A stretch of 64,000 nucleotides of DNA from Pontibacter chinhatensis (GCF_900113285.1 NZ_FOOT01000001.1:744001-808000); one strand, 5' to 3'. Shown: positions 50,249 to 59,053, counted from the stretch's first letter. Program-made: numbers and translations. The notes: generated from the sequence alone by a model not told the origin.

Positions 50249-51511
50249 TTAGGCTTCCTGTTTCTCCAGTTGAAACAGCGTGCTCAGCCCATTAAGTAAT
50301 TCTTCGGATTCGCCGCGCATGCAGGCAGCCTTCAGTTCTATGGCGGGCAGCTTCACGATTTTGTTCAGCATACTTTTGGTGATGGCCTCAACAGCCGCTC
50401 TCTCCGCCTCGCCCAGGTTTTTGAGGTAGCGGGCCAGTTCCTGCTGGCGTATTTCCTCCAGGCGGCTCTTAAACTGCTGCAGCGCCGGCGACATGGCCAT
50501 TTCCTTGGTCCAGGTCTGGAATTCTGCCATCGCGTCCACCACAATCTCTTTAACCGAAGGAATGGAGGCAATGCGCCTTTCCAGAGCAGCGGTAGAGCGG
50601 TTGCGGATGTTGTCGATGTTGATCACACGCACGCCCTCCAGCGTTTCCAGCGCTGCGTCTATACTTCGCGGCATGGACAGATCGATAAAGAACTTCGCCT
50701 TGCCTGCTTCGTGGTTTTGCAGGGCGCTTTTACTGATGAAGAAACAATCGCCTGGAACGGAAGAAACCACCACGTCAGCCTTCTGCACCTCTTCCCATAC
50801 TTGCTCCCAGTAAACGGCAGTGGCCTCTGTTTTCTGGGCCAGTTCCAGCGCCTTATGGTGCGTTCTGTTAGCGATAACCACATTGCGGATAGAAGACTTG
50901 CGGAAGTTGTCGCACACGTCGGCACCTATCTCTCCTACCCCAATCATGAGCACGCGCGGGTTTTCCATCCCTCTGGTTAGTTCCTCTACCAGCTCTACGG
51001 TGGCATAAGATACAGAGGCAGCCCCGTCGCGGAAAGCGGTTTCGTTTACCACCTGCTTGTTGGCGGCGAAGATGGTGTGCATCAGGCGGTGCAGAAACGG
51101 TCCGGCCATGTTGGCATCCGCTGCCCACTGGTAGGCTTTCTTCACCTGGTTCATAATCTGCATATCGCCCACCACCTGTGACTCCAGGCCCAGCGCCACA
51201 TAAAACAGGTGCTGTACAGCCTCCTCGTGGCCGCTTATACTTTTAAAGTATGGCGACACATCCTTTGTGGCAATAAAGCCCTTCTCTATAGCGATAAGTT
51301 TTATCAGCTCTTTGGAGAGATCCTTCTCTGAAGCATAATACACTTCAGTGCGGTTGCAGGTAGAGAGCACCAGCACATCGCGGGCATCGGTAAACTCGCC
51401 AATCTTGTCGAGCAGGTTCTTACAGGCTATTTCATTAAGCGATACTGCCTCGCGTACGGCAATGGGAGCTACTTTATAAGATAGTGTAAGGGCCCTGAAT
51501 GTTTGCTGCAT
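50249..51511 (-). CDS. hemA: Glutamyl-tRNA reductase
   Basis: Reduces glutamyl-tRNA(Glu) to glutamate-1-semialdehyde with NADPH, the first committed step of haem synthesis by the C5 route. The 420-residue protein has the catalytic Cys52 in VLVLSTCNRTEVYYA, the HLFYVALGLESQVVGDMQI region and the NADPH-binding VLMIGVGEIGADVC. The start MQQTFRALTLSYK is preferred because it puts the catalytic Cys near position 50 as usual; an ATG 15 bp further up (51526) is also possible. An inverted repeat of FNR-like spacing lies 57 bp upstream. No other hem genes are beside it. Confidence 0.94.
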   Translation of the reverse strand: MQQTFRALTLSYKVAPIAVREAVSLNEIACKNLLDKIGEFTDARDVLVLSTCNRTEVYYASEKDLSKELIKLIAIEKGFIATKDVSPYFKSISGHEEAVQHLFYVALGLESQVVGDMQIMNQVKKAYQWAADANMAGPFLHRLMHTIFAANKQVVNETAFRDGAASVSYATVELVEELTRGMENPRVLMIGVGEIGADVCDNFRKSSIRNVVIANRTHHKALELAQKTEATAVYWEQVWEEVQKADVVVSSVPGDCFFISKSALQNHEAGKAKFFIDLSMPRSIDAALETLEGVRVINIDNIRNRSTAALERRIASIPSVKEIVVDAMAEFQTWTKEMAMSPALQQFKSRLEEIRQQELARYLKNLGEAERAAVEAITKSMLNKIVKLPAIELKAACMRGESEELLNGLSTLFQLEKQEA

Positions 51512-51567
51512 GGTGTCGTGTCTCATTATTAACGTTGCAAATTTCTACAATCCGTCCGTTCAACAAC

Positions 51568-51581
51568 ATGACATTTGTCAA
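51568..51581. promoter_or_regulatory. Candidate CRP/FNR-family operator upstream of hemA
   Basis: ATGAC-ATTT-GTCAA: two 5-bp half-sites with a 4-bp spacer, the spacing of FNR-type sites (TTGAT-N4-ATCAA). The only similar one I found in the window is ATGAC-GTAT-GTCAT at 57042, upstream of a sensor operon that encodes a receiver-CRP regulator. Confidence 0.45.
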
Positions 51582-51699
51582 CCTATCAGGCGTTTTATGT
51601 CAGTTTAAAGTATAAGATGCTGGTTTTATACTTTGGTTACAGTTTTAGTCGGTTTTGTATGCTTGTTTAGATCAGGATTCTTACGCTGAATGGGATTTT

Positions 51700-52290
51700 A
51701 TACTTTGGCTATACTTTATACTTGCCATTTTGTACTTTCCTGAGCCGCCGCTTCTCATAACTTGAACCAAGCTATCTTTACTAGCTGCCGTTCATCCTAT
51801 AGTTCCCACAAATGCCTCGTTGCACCTCCAACTTGGCTCCCTCCCAGGCCGGGAGGCCTCCCCTTCGGGCATCGCGCTGTCTACATTTCCTTTGCTACCC
51901 TTCGGTCGCAATTTCGCTGAAGCGAAACCGGAAATCTAGAAGGCGCTCCACCCGAAGGCTGGGATAGAATCGATAGCCGCTACCTCTGCTGTCATCTCGA
52001 ATGAAATGAGAGATCTGAATAGAATTCGGGATAGATCTCTCACTGAGTTCGAGATGACGATAGAAGTAGCAAGTATAAGCTGTCCCCTCGAGGACAAGTG
52101 AGAACGGGAGTTCGAAACTTGCGAGCTTCGCTCAATAGGGGTGTAATCGCCTACTGGGTTTATACTTTGTAGGGACAGGTCGCGACCTGTCCGCGCGAGA
52201 ATGGCAGCAACGAAGCTTATACTTCAGCCAAAGTAAAGACAGACTCCCCTCCTTGGATAAGGAGGGGCAGGGGTGGTTGGACCCGGTACT
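51700..52290 (-). repeat. Large composite intergenic repeat, copy 5
   Basis: Read on the minus strand from 52290: GTACCGGGTCCAACCACCCC, CCCCTCCTTATCCAAGGAGGGG, GGACAGGTCGCGACCTGTCC (52173-52192), the CCCCTATTGAGCG ... TTTCGAACTCCCGTTCTC ... AGGGGACAG module (about 52082-52140), a CGTCATCTCGAA ... ATGACAG pair, and the conserved core (about 51840-51965) with GGGAGGCCT and GCGCCTTCTAGATTTCCGG. It lies between hemA and the phosphorelay operon. Confidence 0.88.
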
Positions 52291-52465
52291 ACAGAAATCC
52301 TGCTTATCCACAAATCCTGTAAATCCTGATACAGAATAAGTATAAAGTATAGCCAACGCCAGACACTCGCGGGACCTGCGGACACCGCGAGGCCTTCAAC
52401 TTTAAGCGAGTATACAAGCTCGAAAATTGTGTACAGTTTAAAGCAAAGGGCGGGACCCAAAACGC

Positions 52466-52507
52466 TCTAAAAACAAACAGAGACGCATTCCATTGCGTCT
52501 CTGTTTG
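52466..52507 (-). terminator. Terminator of the phosphorelay operon
   Basis: A perfect 14-bp stem CAAACAGAGACGCA with a 6-base loop (52474-52507), followed on the minus strand by TTTTT. It begins 24 bp after the stop of the receiver-CRP gene. Confidence 0.9.
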
Positions 52508-52530
52508 CTGTATGAAAATCGTGCAGAATC

Positions 52531-53592
52531 CTAATTCCGCATACGCTCCAGCTTCGTCTGGTTCAGGATGGTGATGCGGCTGCCCTGGCTGTCTATCAGT
52601 TTTTCGTCTTTGAAGTCGGCAAGGGTGCGGATAACGGTCTCCTTAGAGGCGCCCACGATGCTGGCCAGGTCGTCGCGGGAGATGGTGATCTGCTGCACGC
52701 TGCCCTGCTCGCGCTGGTACTGCTTCTCTACAAGCAGCAGCGCCTCGGCCACGCGCTTGCGCACCGAGTTATAGGCCAGCTTCAGCAGGCGTTCCTCCCG
52801 GTCGGCCAGGTTGTCGGATAGGATTTTGATGAACTTGGCAGCCACATCGCGGTTGCGGTGCAGGAGCGAGAAGAAATCGTCTTTCGGAATTACGTATACT
52901 TCGGAATCCTCCAGGGCCATGGCCGACTCGCGGTAGTTGGTTTCCTCCAGCAGATCCAGGTAGCCTATAAACTCGCCTTCCTTGTAAAGGTGGGTGATGT
53001 ACTCCCTGCCCTCCTCGTTAGATTTAAAGGTTTTGATGCGGCCTTTGTTGAGCAGGAAGAGCGAGTTGGGCCTGTTGCCTTCCATAAACAGGTATTGCTT
53101 TTTCTTAAGTATAGAAGTGCGCCGCTCAGAGGAAATAAGTTTCTCCAGCTCCTCATAGCCTTTGGCTTCCTCTATAAACTCCTCCATGCCTTCTGCCGTC
53201 TTCCGGAAGTTGGTCTTCAGGATGTCGTTCTTCTTCAGGCGCATTTCAATTGCGTCCAGCAACTCTACATCATCGAAGGGCTTGGTCAGGTAATCGTCGG
53301 CGCCCAGGTTCATGCCCTTGCGGAAGTCCTCTTTCTCTGTTTTAGCCGTCAGGAAAATGAATGGGATACTGGCCGTGGCGGGTTCTTTGCTGAGCAGGTG
53401 CAGCACACCATAGCCATCGAGCTGCGGCATCATGATATCACAGATAATCAGGTCGGGCTGTTCTTTCCGGGCCAGGTCTACGCCTACTCTGCCGTTCTCG
53501 GCCTGCAGTACGTTGTAGTTAGCCAGTTCCAGAATTTCAGCCGTGTTCTCCCTGATTTCAGGGTTGTCTTCTATCAATAAGATCTTTCTCAT
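52531..53592 (-). CDS. Response regulator with CRP/FNR-type output domain
   Basis: A 353-residue protein: receiver (1-120; Asp52 in ICDIMMPQLDG, Lys in YLTKPFDD), a cyclic-nucleotide-binding-type beta-roll (about 150-250), and a CRP/FNR helix-turn-helix (about 295-335, ISRDDLASIVGASKETVIRTL). Receiver and CRP domains are normally separate proteins, as in FixJ then FixK. Fused, phosphorylation could directly control a FNR-like activator. No Cys cluster for an Fe-S centre is seen. Its start overlaps the stop of the upstream kinase by 4 bp (ATGA), so it is co-translated with it. It ends a four-gene phosphorelay operon and has a strong terminator. Confidence 0.92.
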   Translation of the reverse strand: MRKILLIEDNPEIRENTAEILELANYNVLQAENGRVGVDLARKEQPDLIICDIMMPQLDGYGVLHLLSKEPATASIPFIFLTAKTEKEDFRKGMNLGADDYLTKPFDDVELLDAIEMRLKKNDILKTNFRKTAEGMEEFIEEAKGYEELEKLISSERRTSILKKKQYLFMEGNRPNSLFLLNKGRIKTFKSNEEGREYITHLYKEGEFIGYLDLLEETNYRESAMALEDSEVYVIPKDDFFSLLHRNRDVAAKFIKILSDNLADREERLLKLAYNSVRKRVAEALLLVEKQYQREQGSVQQITISRDDLASIVGASKETVIRTLADFKDEKLIDSQGSRITILNQTKLERMRN

Positions 53593-54821
53593 GCTTCAGC
53601 AATGTTTGGAAATGTGATGGTGAATGTGGTACCCTTGTCAAGCTCGCTTTCATAGGTAAGCGTCCCGCTCAGTATCTCTACATACTTTTTAACGATATTC
53701 AGGCCCAGCCCCGTTCCCTGAATATTGGTCACGTTCTGGGCGCGGAAAAATGGCGTGAAGAGGTGCGCCTGGTCGGCTTTCGGAATACCAATACCCTCGT
53801 CCCGTACCTTTACCGTAAGCGTATCGTCGTTCAGGGTCGTCTCCAGGAAAACCGTTTTGCCTTCGGCAGAGTACTTGCTGCCATTGGAGAGCAGGTTTAA
53901 AAATATGTTCTTGAGCAGCTGCTTGTCTATGGTTACGGTGTCCTTAGAGCCGCTGTGGTGGTAGGCTATGTGCTGGCCTTTTTTCAGGTAGCCGTTCATC
54001 TCCTCCACTGTTTCGAGGGTAAAGGGCTCCAGGTGAAAGGTGCTTGGCACGTTGTAGATACGGCCTTCCTCAATGCGGCTGATGGAGAGGAAGTCGTTGA
54101 GGATAGTGGTGAGATTGCTCACCGCTGACTTTATCCTGTCCACGTGCTTTTGCCTTTTCTCGTCTTCCTGCTCGGTTTTATACTTGCTCAGCAGCGAGGC
54201 CGACGACAGTACCGTACTCAGTGGCGTGCGGAACTCGTGCGAGGCAATGGTCACGAACCGTGACTTGAGTTCGTTCAGCTCCCGCTCCTTCTGCAGTGCC
54301 TTCTGTATCTCATGCTGGGCCTCCTCCAGGCTGCGGTTGGTATACTCCAGTTCCTTGATAGCCTCCGCCAGTTCCTGCGTGCGTTCCTCCACGCGCTGCT
54401 CCAACTCCTCGTTCAGCTTCTGTATTTCGGCCAGGCTTTTGGCGTGCTCCAGGCTATAACGTATGGATCGCTCCAGGTCAAAGGGGTTGAAAGTGCCTTT
54501 TACCAGGCAATCCATCGCCCCGACCCGCATGGCCCGCTCATCCGTTTCGCGGTCGCTTTGGCCGGTCAGAAGTATAAAAGGGGCTTTGGAACCTTCCTCC
54601 ACCGCTTTCTCAATCAGCTCCAGGCCGTTGTGGGCTCCCAGGAAAAAATCCACCAGGTATACATCATACTTCTCCTGCCGTATCAGTTCCAGCGCCTCAT
54701 CAAACGAGGAGGTCCAGGCGAGCTGGTAAAGACGGCCGGGAATGTCGTCCATTATATCACGGGTGATGATATAATCGTCCTCGTCGTCATCAACCAGCAG
54801 TACTTTGATTTTATCAGGCAT
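53589..54821 (-). CDS. Receiver-histidine kinase (hybrid, receiver first)
   Basis: A 410-residue cytoplasmic protein: N-terminal receiver (Asp58 in VYLVDFFLGAHNG), a long coiled coil (about 125-190), HisKA with phospho-His195 (IASHEFRTPLS), and HATPase_c with VRDEGIGIPKADQ and GTGLGLNIVKKYVEIL. The input is phosphoryl transfer from another kinase rather than a ligand, so this is a relay step. It is co-translated with the receiver-CRP gene. There are no membrane segments. Confidence 0.92.
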   Translation of the reverse strand: MPDKIKVLLVDDDEDDYIITRDIMDDIPGRLYQLAWTSSFDEALELIRQEKYDVYLVDFFLGAHNGLELIEKAVEEGSKAPFILLTGQSDRETDERAMRVGAMDCLVKGTFNPFDLERSIRYSLEHAKSLAEIQKLNEELEQRVEERTQELAEAIKELEYTNRSLEEAQHEIQKALQKERELNELKSRFVTIASHEFRTPLSTVLSSASLLSKYKTEQEDEKRQKHVDRIKSAVSNLTTILNDFLSISRIEEGRIYNVPSTFHLEPFTLETVEEMNGYLKKGQHIAYHHSGSKDTVTIDKQLLKNIFLNLLSNGSKYSAEGKTVFLETTLNDDTLTVKVRDEGIGIPKADQAHLFTPFFRAQNVTNIQGTGLGLNIVKKYVEILSGTLTYESELDKGTTFTITFPNIAEA

Positions 54822-54828
54822 AGTTTGA

Positions 54829-54961
54829 GTTAGAGAGTTGGGGAGTTAGAGAGTTTAGGAGTTTGGGAAGTAAGGGTTTTTGAAACATAGAATATGTTTA
54901 CCAGCTGAGCCGCGAATTCAACTCAAACTATACCTCTTAAACTCTTAAACTCCTAAACTTC
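54829..54961. repeat. Purine/pyrimidine inverted repeat inside the phosphorelay operon
   Basis: The left part is built of GTTAGAGAGTTTAGGAGTTTGGG-like units (shown in part) and the right part of CTTAAACTCTTAAACTCC-like units, making a long imperfect hairpin. Same family as 23817-23920. It separates the receiver gene (54962) from the hybrid kinase (54821). Confidence 0.7.
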
Positions 54962-55414
54962 TTAGGGTTTTGGCAATTCAACAATTTCGAACCAGTACTT
55001 GCTCAGGGTTCGCATCACGTCTACCAGCGAGGCAAAGGTTACGGGTTTGGTAATGAAGGAGCTCACGCCCAAGTCGTAGGTGCGGAGGATGTCTTCCTCG
55101 GCCTTGGAGGTGGTGAGCACCACCACCGGAATCACCCGCAGGCGCTCGTCGGACTTTATTTCCTTCAGCGCCTCGCGCCCGTCTTTTTTGGGCATGTTCA
55201 GGTCCAGCAGAATCAGCCCCGGAGTAGGGTACTGCTCTTTGTCGGCATACTTTCCGCGGTTGTGCAGGTAATCCAGCAGGTCTTCCCCGTTTTCTACAAA
55301 CTGCACCTGGTTCTTCAGGCGGCTCTCATCGAGTGCCTCTTTAACCAGCATGCGGTCTTCTGCGTCGTCGTCAGCAATAAGTATCACTATAGTTCTTCTG
55401 TTATTTGGAATCAT
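54962..55414 (-). CDS. Single-domain response regulator (Rcp1-like)
   Basis: A 150-residue stand-alone receiver. Phospho-acceptor Asp71 in LILLDLNMPKKDG, Lys123 in SSFITKPVTF. The long insertion before the acceptor (YLHNRGKYADKEQYPTPG) is typical of Rcp1-type receivers that serve phytochrome-like and PAS kinases. It has no output domain, so it should pass phosphate on within the relay. It sits 2 bp after the PAS kinase gene. Confidence 0.93.
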   Translation of the reverse strand: MIPNNRRTIVILIADDDAEDRMLVKEALDESRLKNQVQFVENGEDLLDYLHNRGKYADKEQYPTPGLILLDLNMPKKDGREALKEIKSDERLRVIPVVVLTTSKAEEDILRTYDLGVSSFITKPVTFASLVDVMRTLSKYWFEIVELPKP

Positions 55415-55416
55415 AA

Positions 55417-56961
55417 CTAGTTATTGAAGTGCTTCTTCGCTAAGGTTATAATAAACGTGGTCCCCTCTCCAGGCTTGCTGCGGGCGGTAATATCGCCCCC
55501 GTGCCGGATGGCAATTTTACGGCAAATGGCCAGCCCTATGCCGGAGCCCTCATACTTTTGCCCCTCCAGGCGCTGGAAAATATTGAAGATGCGGTCCAGG
55601 TACTTCTCGTCGAAACCAATGCCGTTGTCCTGAATCCGGATCTCCACCAGCTCATCGCCAGGTGTAGAGGTTAAACGCTCCTTTAGCTGCAGGTCGCGGG
55701 AGCTGATGTGTATCTGCGGCGCCTGGCCTTCCTTCCGGAACTTAATGGCGTTGCTAATCAGGTTTTGGAACAGCTGGCGCATCTGGGTAGGGTCGGCATC
55801 GATGAAGGGCAGCGGCGTGTGCTCTATGCTGGCCTTGGTGTTTTCGATCATGATTTCCAGGTCGGAGAGCACCTCGCGCAGCACCTGCTCCAGGTCCACC
55901 TGCACATAAGGCTTGGCTTTAGAGGTAACCCTGGAGAAGTCCAGCAGGTCGTTGATCAGGTTCTGCATGCGCATGGCTGCGTTCAGCATCCGGTCCACGT
56001 AATCCTTGCCCTGGTCGCTTAGCTTTTCGTATTCCTTCGTCTTCAGCCTGTCGCCGAAGGCCTGTATTTTACGGAGCGGCTCCTGCAGGTCATGCGACGA
56101 GACATAGGCAAAATCCTGCAGCTCGCGGTTGCTGCGTTCCAGCTCGGCAGCGTAGCGGCGCAGGCGTTCCTCACTCAGCTTCTGCTGCGTTATGTCGTGG
56201 ATAAAACCGGTGTATACTTTGCGGTCGGTTAGCTGCACCTCGCTTATACTTAGGTAAAGCGGAAAAACGATGCCGTTCTTCTTGAGGCCCGATACTTCGC
56301 GGCCGATGCCGATGATGCGCCTTTCGCCGGTCTCGTGGTAGTGCTGCATGTAGTTGTCGTGCAGGCTGCGGTCCGGCTCGGGCATCAGCATGTTTATCTT
56401 CTGCCCAATCAGCTCGCGCTCCTCGTACTGGAAGAGCTTGGCGGCAGCCGGGTTCACCATCTCAATTACCCCCCGTGTATCAATGGTGATGATGCCGTCC
56501 ACCGCTGTTTGGATGATGGAGTTGATGCGGCTCTCGCTCTCGCGCAGGGCAGCCTCGGTTTTCTTCAGGGCGGTGATGTCGTGCACGATGCCGGTGAAGA
56601 TGATGCGGTCCTCAAGCTTTACCTCAGCAATGCTCAGGAAGAAGGGGAACAGCTTGCCGGTCTTTTTCTTGCCCAGCACTTCGCGCCCTTTCCCGATTAT
56701 CTGTCCCACGCCGGTACGCATGTAGCGGGTAATGTAGCCATCGTGCAGGCTGTGGTCGGGCTCGGGCATTAGCATACTCACGTTTCTGCCAATCATCTCC
56801 TCCGGCTCATAGCCAAAGATGCGGGCCGCTGCCGGGTTCGCACTCTCCATTATACCGCGTGTGTCTATGGTAATGATACCATCCACGGCGGTTTCGATAA
56901 TGGCCTTCAGCCTGCTCCTGCTTTCTAAGCTATGGTCCTTCTGATGCTGTTTTTCTTCCAA
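55417..56961 (-). CDS. Histidine kinase with tandem FixL-like PAS domains
   Basis: A 514-residue cytoplasmic kinase: PAS1 (about 15-130), PAS2 (about 142-258), coiled coil, HisKA with His290 (YVSSHDLQEPLRKIQ), and HATPase_c ending GSGIGLAICRKIA. Both PAS domains look like the haem PAS of FixL. PAS1 has His73, Arg79 and Arg93, spaced exactly as FixL His200 (haem ligand), Arg206 and Arg220. PAS2 has His201 and Arg221 with His207 in place of Arg206. LMPEPD and IIGIGREV are also FixL-like. Haem binding and oxygen sensing are inference; many PAS kinases keep part of this motif without haem. First gene of the operon. Confidence 0.9.
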   Translation of the reverse strand: MEEKQHQKDHSLESRSRLKAIIETAVDGIITIDTRGIMESANPAAARIFGYEPEEMIGRNVSMLMPEPDHSLHDGYITRYMRTGVGQIIGKGREVLGKKKTGKLFPFFLSIAEVKLEDRIIFTGIVHDITALKKTEAALRESESRINSIIQTAVDGIITIDTRGVIEMVNPAAAKLFQYEERELIGQKINMLMPEPDRSLHDNYMQHYHETGERRIIGIGREVSGLKKNGIVFPLYLSISEVQLTDRKVYTGFIHDITQQKLSEERLRRYAAELERSNRELQDFAYVSSHDLQEPLRKIQAFGDRLKTKEYEKLSDQGKDYVDRMLNAAMRMQNLINDLLDFSRVTSKAKPYVQVDLEQVLREVLSDLEIMIENTKASIEHTPLPFIDADPTQMRQLFQNLISNAIKFRKEGQAPQIHISSRDLQLKERLTSTPGDELVEIRIQDNGIGFDEKYLDRIFNIFQRLEGQKYEGSGIGLAICRKIAIRHGGDITARSKPGEGTTFIITLAKKHFNN

Positions 56962-57041
56962 AGGGGTGTGTTTTTACTCTAAAGATAAAGACAAATGCGA
57001 CATCCTGCAAAAGCGCATACATTAATAAATATACATATAAA

Positions 57042-57055
57042 ATGACGTATGTCAT
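57042..57055. promoter_or_regulatory. Candidate CRP/FNR-family operator upstream of the sensor operon
   Basis: ATGAC-GTAT-GTCAT, a perfect 14-bp inverted repeat with 4-bp spacer, 81 bp before the PAS-kinase start and 184 bp before the divergent gene. A near-identical site lies before hemA (51568). It could be the target of the operon's own receiver-CRP protein. Confidence 0.45.
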
Positions 57056-57238
57056 TCATGCTGCTGACGCTACTCATTTAAGCCTGCACGGCATGTGCCT
57101 ACCTTGTGAAACCGTTTTCCCGATGCCTTGGGGCCTGCTTTTGCACATGCCTGCCACGGCGTTTATACTTTGGCCAAGCAGGAAAACACTTAAACATACG
57201 ATAATTCTTCATTTTATACTTAGTTCTACTCAACCACC

Positions 57239-59053
57239 ATGGTTCAAACTTCTCCGCACACATTTCACATCCCCGTAATGGGACTTGCTTTCTCCATTGA
57301 CACTGCGCTTAAGGTAGCCCGCTATGGCATATCCTCTGTTGCCTCACTCAGCGACGATGCCCTGCTGGAATACACCCGCGAGCATTACAGCAAGCTCTAC
57401 AACAGGCCATACTTGCCTATCACCCAGAAAGAGGAGGATTACAGGGCCCGCCGTGTGGAGGCTTTTCTGAACCTGGCAGAGGAGCTGGTGGCACAGCAGG
57501 TGGAGGAGCTTCGCCAGCAGGAGTTCGGTGCCGACACAGAGCTTGATAAGTACTTTACCCTGCTGCCCGATGCCTCTCCGCTAAAGGCGACCTATGAGCA
57601 GATGCTGCAAACCGAAGATGCGCAGCAGAAAGAAGCGCTGCAGCAGCAGCTCCGCAGCGCTGTGGTACCCGGAAGTATAGATGTGAACATCATGACGAAG
57701 CTGGACCGCGTGAACTACAGCAAAAACGGGGAGCCGCTGCCGCAGGAGTATACCGATGCACTGGCCGCCCTGCGTGGGTTTGCCAAAAGCACCGTCAGGT
57801 CGTCCATTGTGTTCTCGGCGGGTATGAACATGCGCCTCTATGGGTATTTGGAGCAGTTTTCCTGCTTTTTGCCGGATGCAGCCGGCAATTTCCGGAAGAA
57901 AGTGATAATTAAGGTCAGCGACTACCGCTCGGCAATGGTGCAGGGCAAGATACTGGCCAAGAAAGGCGTCTGGGTATCGGAGTTCCGGATCGAGTCGGGG
58001 CTGAACTGCGGCGGCCACGCCTTTGCCACCGACGGCTACCTGCTCGGCCCCATCCTGGAGGAGTTCAGGCAGAGCCGCGAGGCCCTGCGCGAGGAGCTTT
58101 ACAGCCTCTTCAGCTCGGCCCTAGCCTCCAGGGGAATCCACGTTCCTGCTACCATTCCGGCGCAGCGCCTGACCGTGCAGGGCGGCATCGGCACGGCAGA
58201 GGAAGACGCCTTCTTAAGGCAACACTATGGGGTGGACGCCACCGGTTGGGGAACACCGTTCCTGCTGGTGCCCGAGGCGACCACGGTGGATGAGCCAACG
58301 CTGCAGCAACTGGTAAAGGCCACCTCAGATGATTTGTACCTAAGCCCTATTTCGCCACTCGGCGTGCCCTTTAACGCCATGCGTGGCACCTCCAGCGAGC
58401 AGCAGAAATTAGACCGCATAGACCGCGGCAAGCCCGGCAGCCCATGCGAGAAAAAGCACCTGGTTTCTAACACCGAGTTCACGGCTGAGCCCATTTGCAC
58501 GGCCTCCCGCAAGTACCAACGCCGCAAGCTGGAGCAGCTGAAGTCGCAGCAACTGGCGCCCGAAGTATACCAGGCCGAAGAAGCCAAGGTACTGGCCAAA
58601 GAATGCCTCTGCGATGGCCTGGCCACCTCGGCCCTGCTGCTCTTCAACATGACCAAAAAGGCTGCGACGAAGGCAGTCACCATCTGCCCTGGCCCGAACC
58701 TGGCATACTTCTCGGGTATCTTTAAGCTGCACGAAATGGTGGGCCACATCTACGGCCGGTTTAACGCGCTGAACCACACCTACCGCCCGCACATGTTCAT
58801 CAACGAGCTGGCGATGTATGTAGACTACTGGACAAAGAAGAAGGAAGAGCAGCTGGAAGAGCTGACGGACAAGCAACTGAAGTACCTGCAAACCTTCCGC
58901 GATAACCTGCTGCAAGGCATCAGCTACTACAAACAGCTCATTCCGGCCATGCTTAAAGATCAGTTGGAAAAGCAAGCCATCATGCTCGACGAACTGCTGG
59001 CGGTCGAGGACCAACTCCAGTTTCAGAAACTGGAGAAAGCGGTGGCCGTTTAG
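57239..59053 (+). CDS. Conserved protein of unknown function (604 aa)
   Basis: A large soluble protein with strongly conserved-looking blocks: VMGLAFSIDTALKVARYGISSV (start, in part), VPGSIDVNIMTKLDR (about 140-155), VFSAGMNMRLYGYLEQF, KGVWVSEFRIESGLNCGGHAF (about 240-260), TVQGGIGTAEEDAFL (about 310), GWGTPFLLVPEATTVDE and a Cys-containing C-terminal part (SPCEKKHLVSNTEFT, PICTASRKYQ, ECLCDGL, TICPGPNLAYF). The glycine-rich blocks recall FMN-binding TIM barrels, and the cysteines could bind metal, but I cannot name the family. I recall similar unnamed proteins in other Bacteroidota. The start is at 57239 or 57278 (MGLAFSID). It has its own terminator. Confidence 0.8.
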   Translation: MVQTSPHTFHIPVMGLAFSIDTALKVARYGISSVASLSDDALLEYTREHYSKLYNRPYLPITQKEEDYRARRVEAFLNLAEELVAQQVEELRQQEFGADTELDKYFTLLPDASPLKATYEQMLQTEDAQQKEALQQQLRSAVVPGSIDVNIMTKLDRVNYSKNGEPLPQEYTDALAALRGFAKSTVRSSIVFSAGMNMRLYGYLEQFSCFLPDAAGNFRKKVIIKVSDYRSAMVQGKILAKKGVWVSEFRIESGLNCGGHAFATDGYLLGPILEEFRQSREALREELYSLFSSALASRGIHVPATIPAQRLTVQGGIGTAEEDAFLRQHYGVDATGWGTPFLLVPEATTVDEPTLQQLVKATSDDLYLSPISPLGVPFNAMRGTSSEQQKLDRIDRGKPGSPCEKKHLVSNTEFTAEPICTASRKYQRRKLEQLKSQQLAPEVYQAEEAKVLAKECLCDGLATSALLLFNMTKKAATKAVTICPGPNLAYFSGIFKLHEMVGHIYGRFNALNHTYRPHMFINELAMYVDYWTKKKEEQLEELTDKQLKYLQTFRDNLLQGISYYKQLIPAMLKDQLEKQAIMLDELLAVEDQLQFQKLEKAVAV

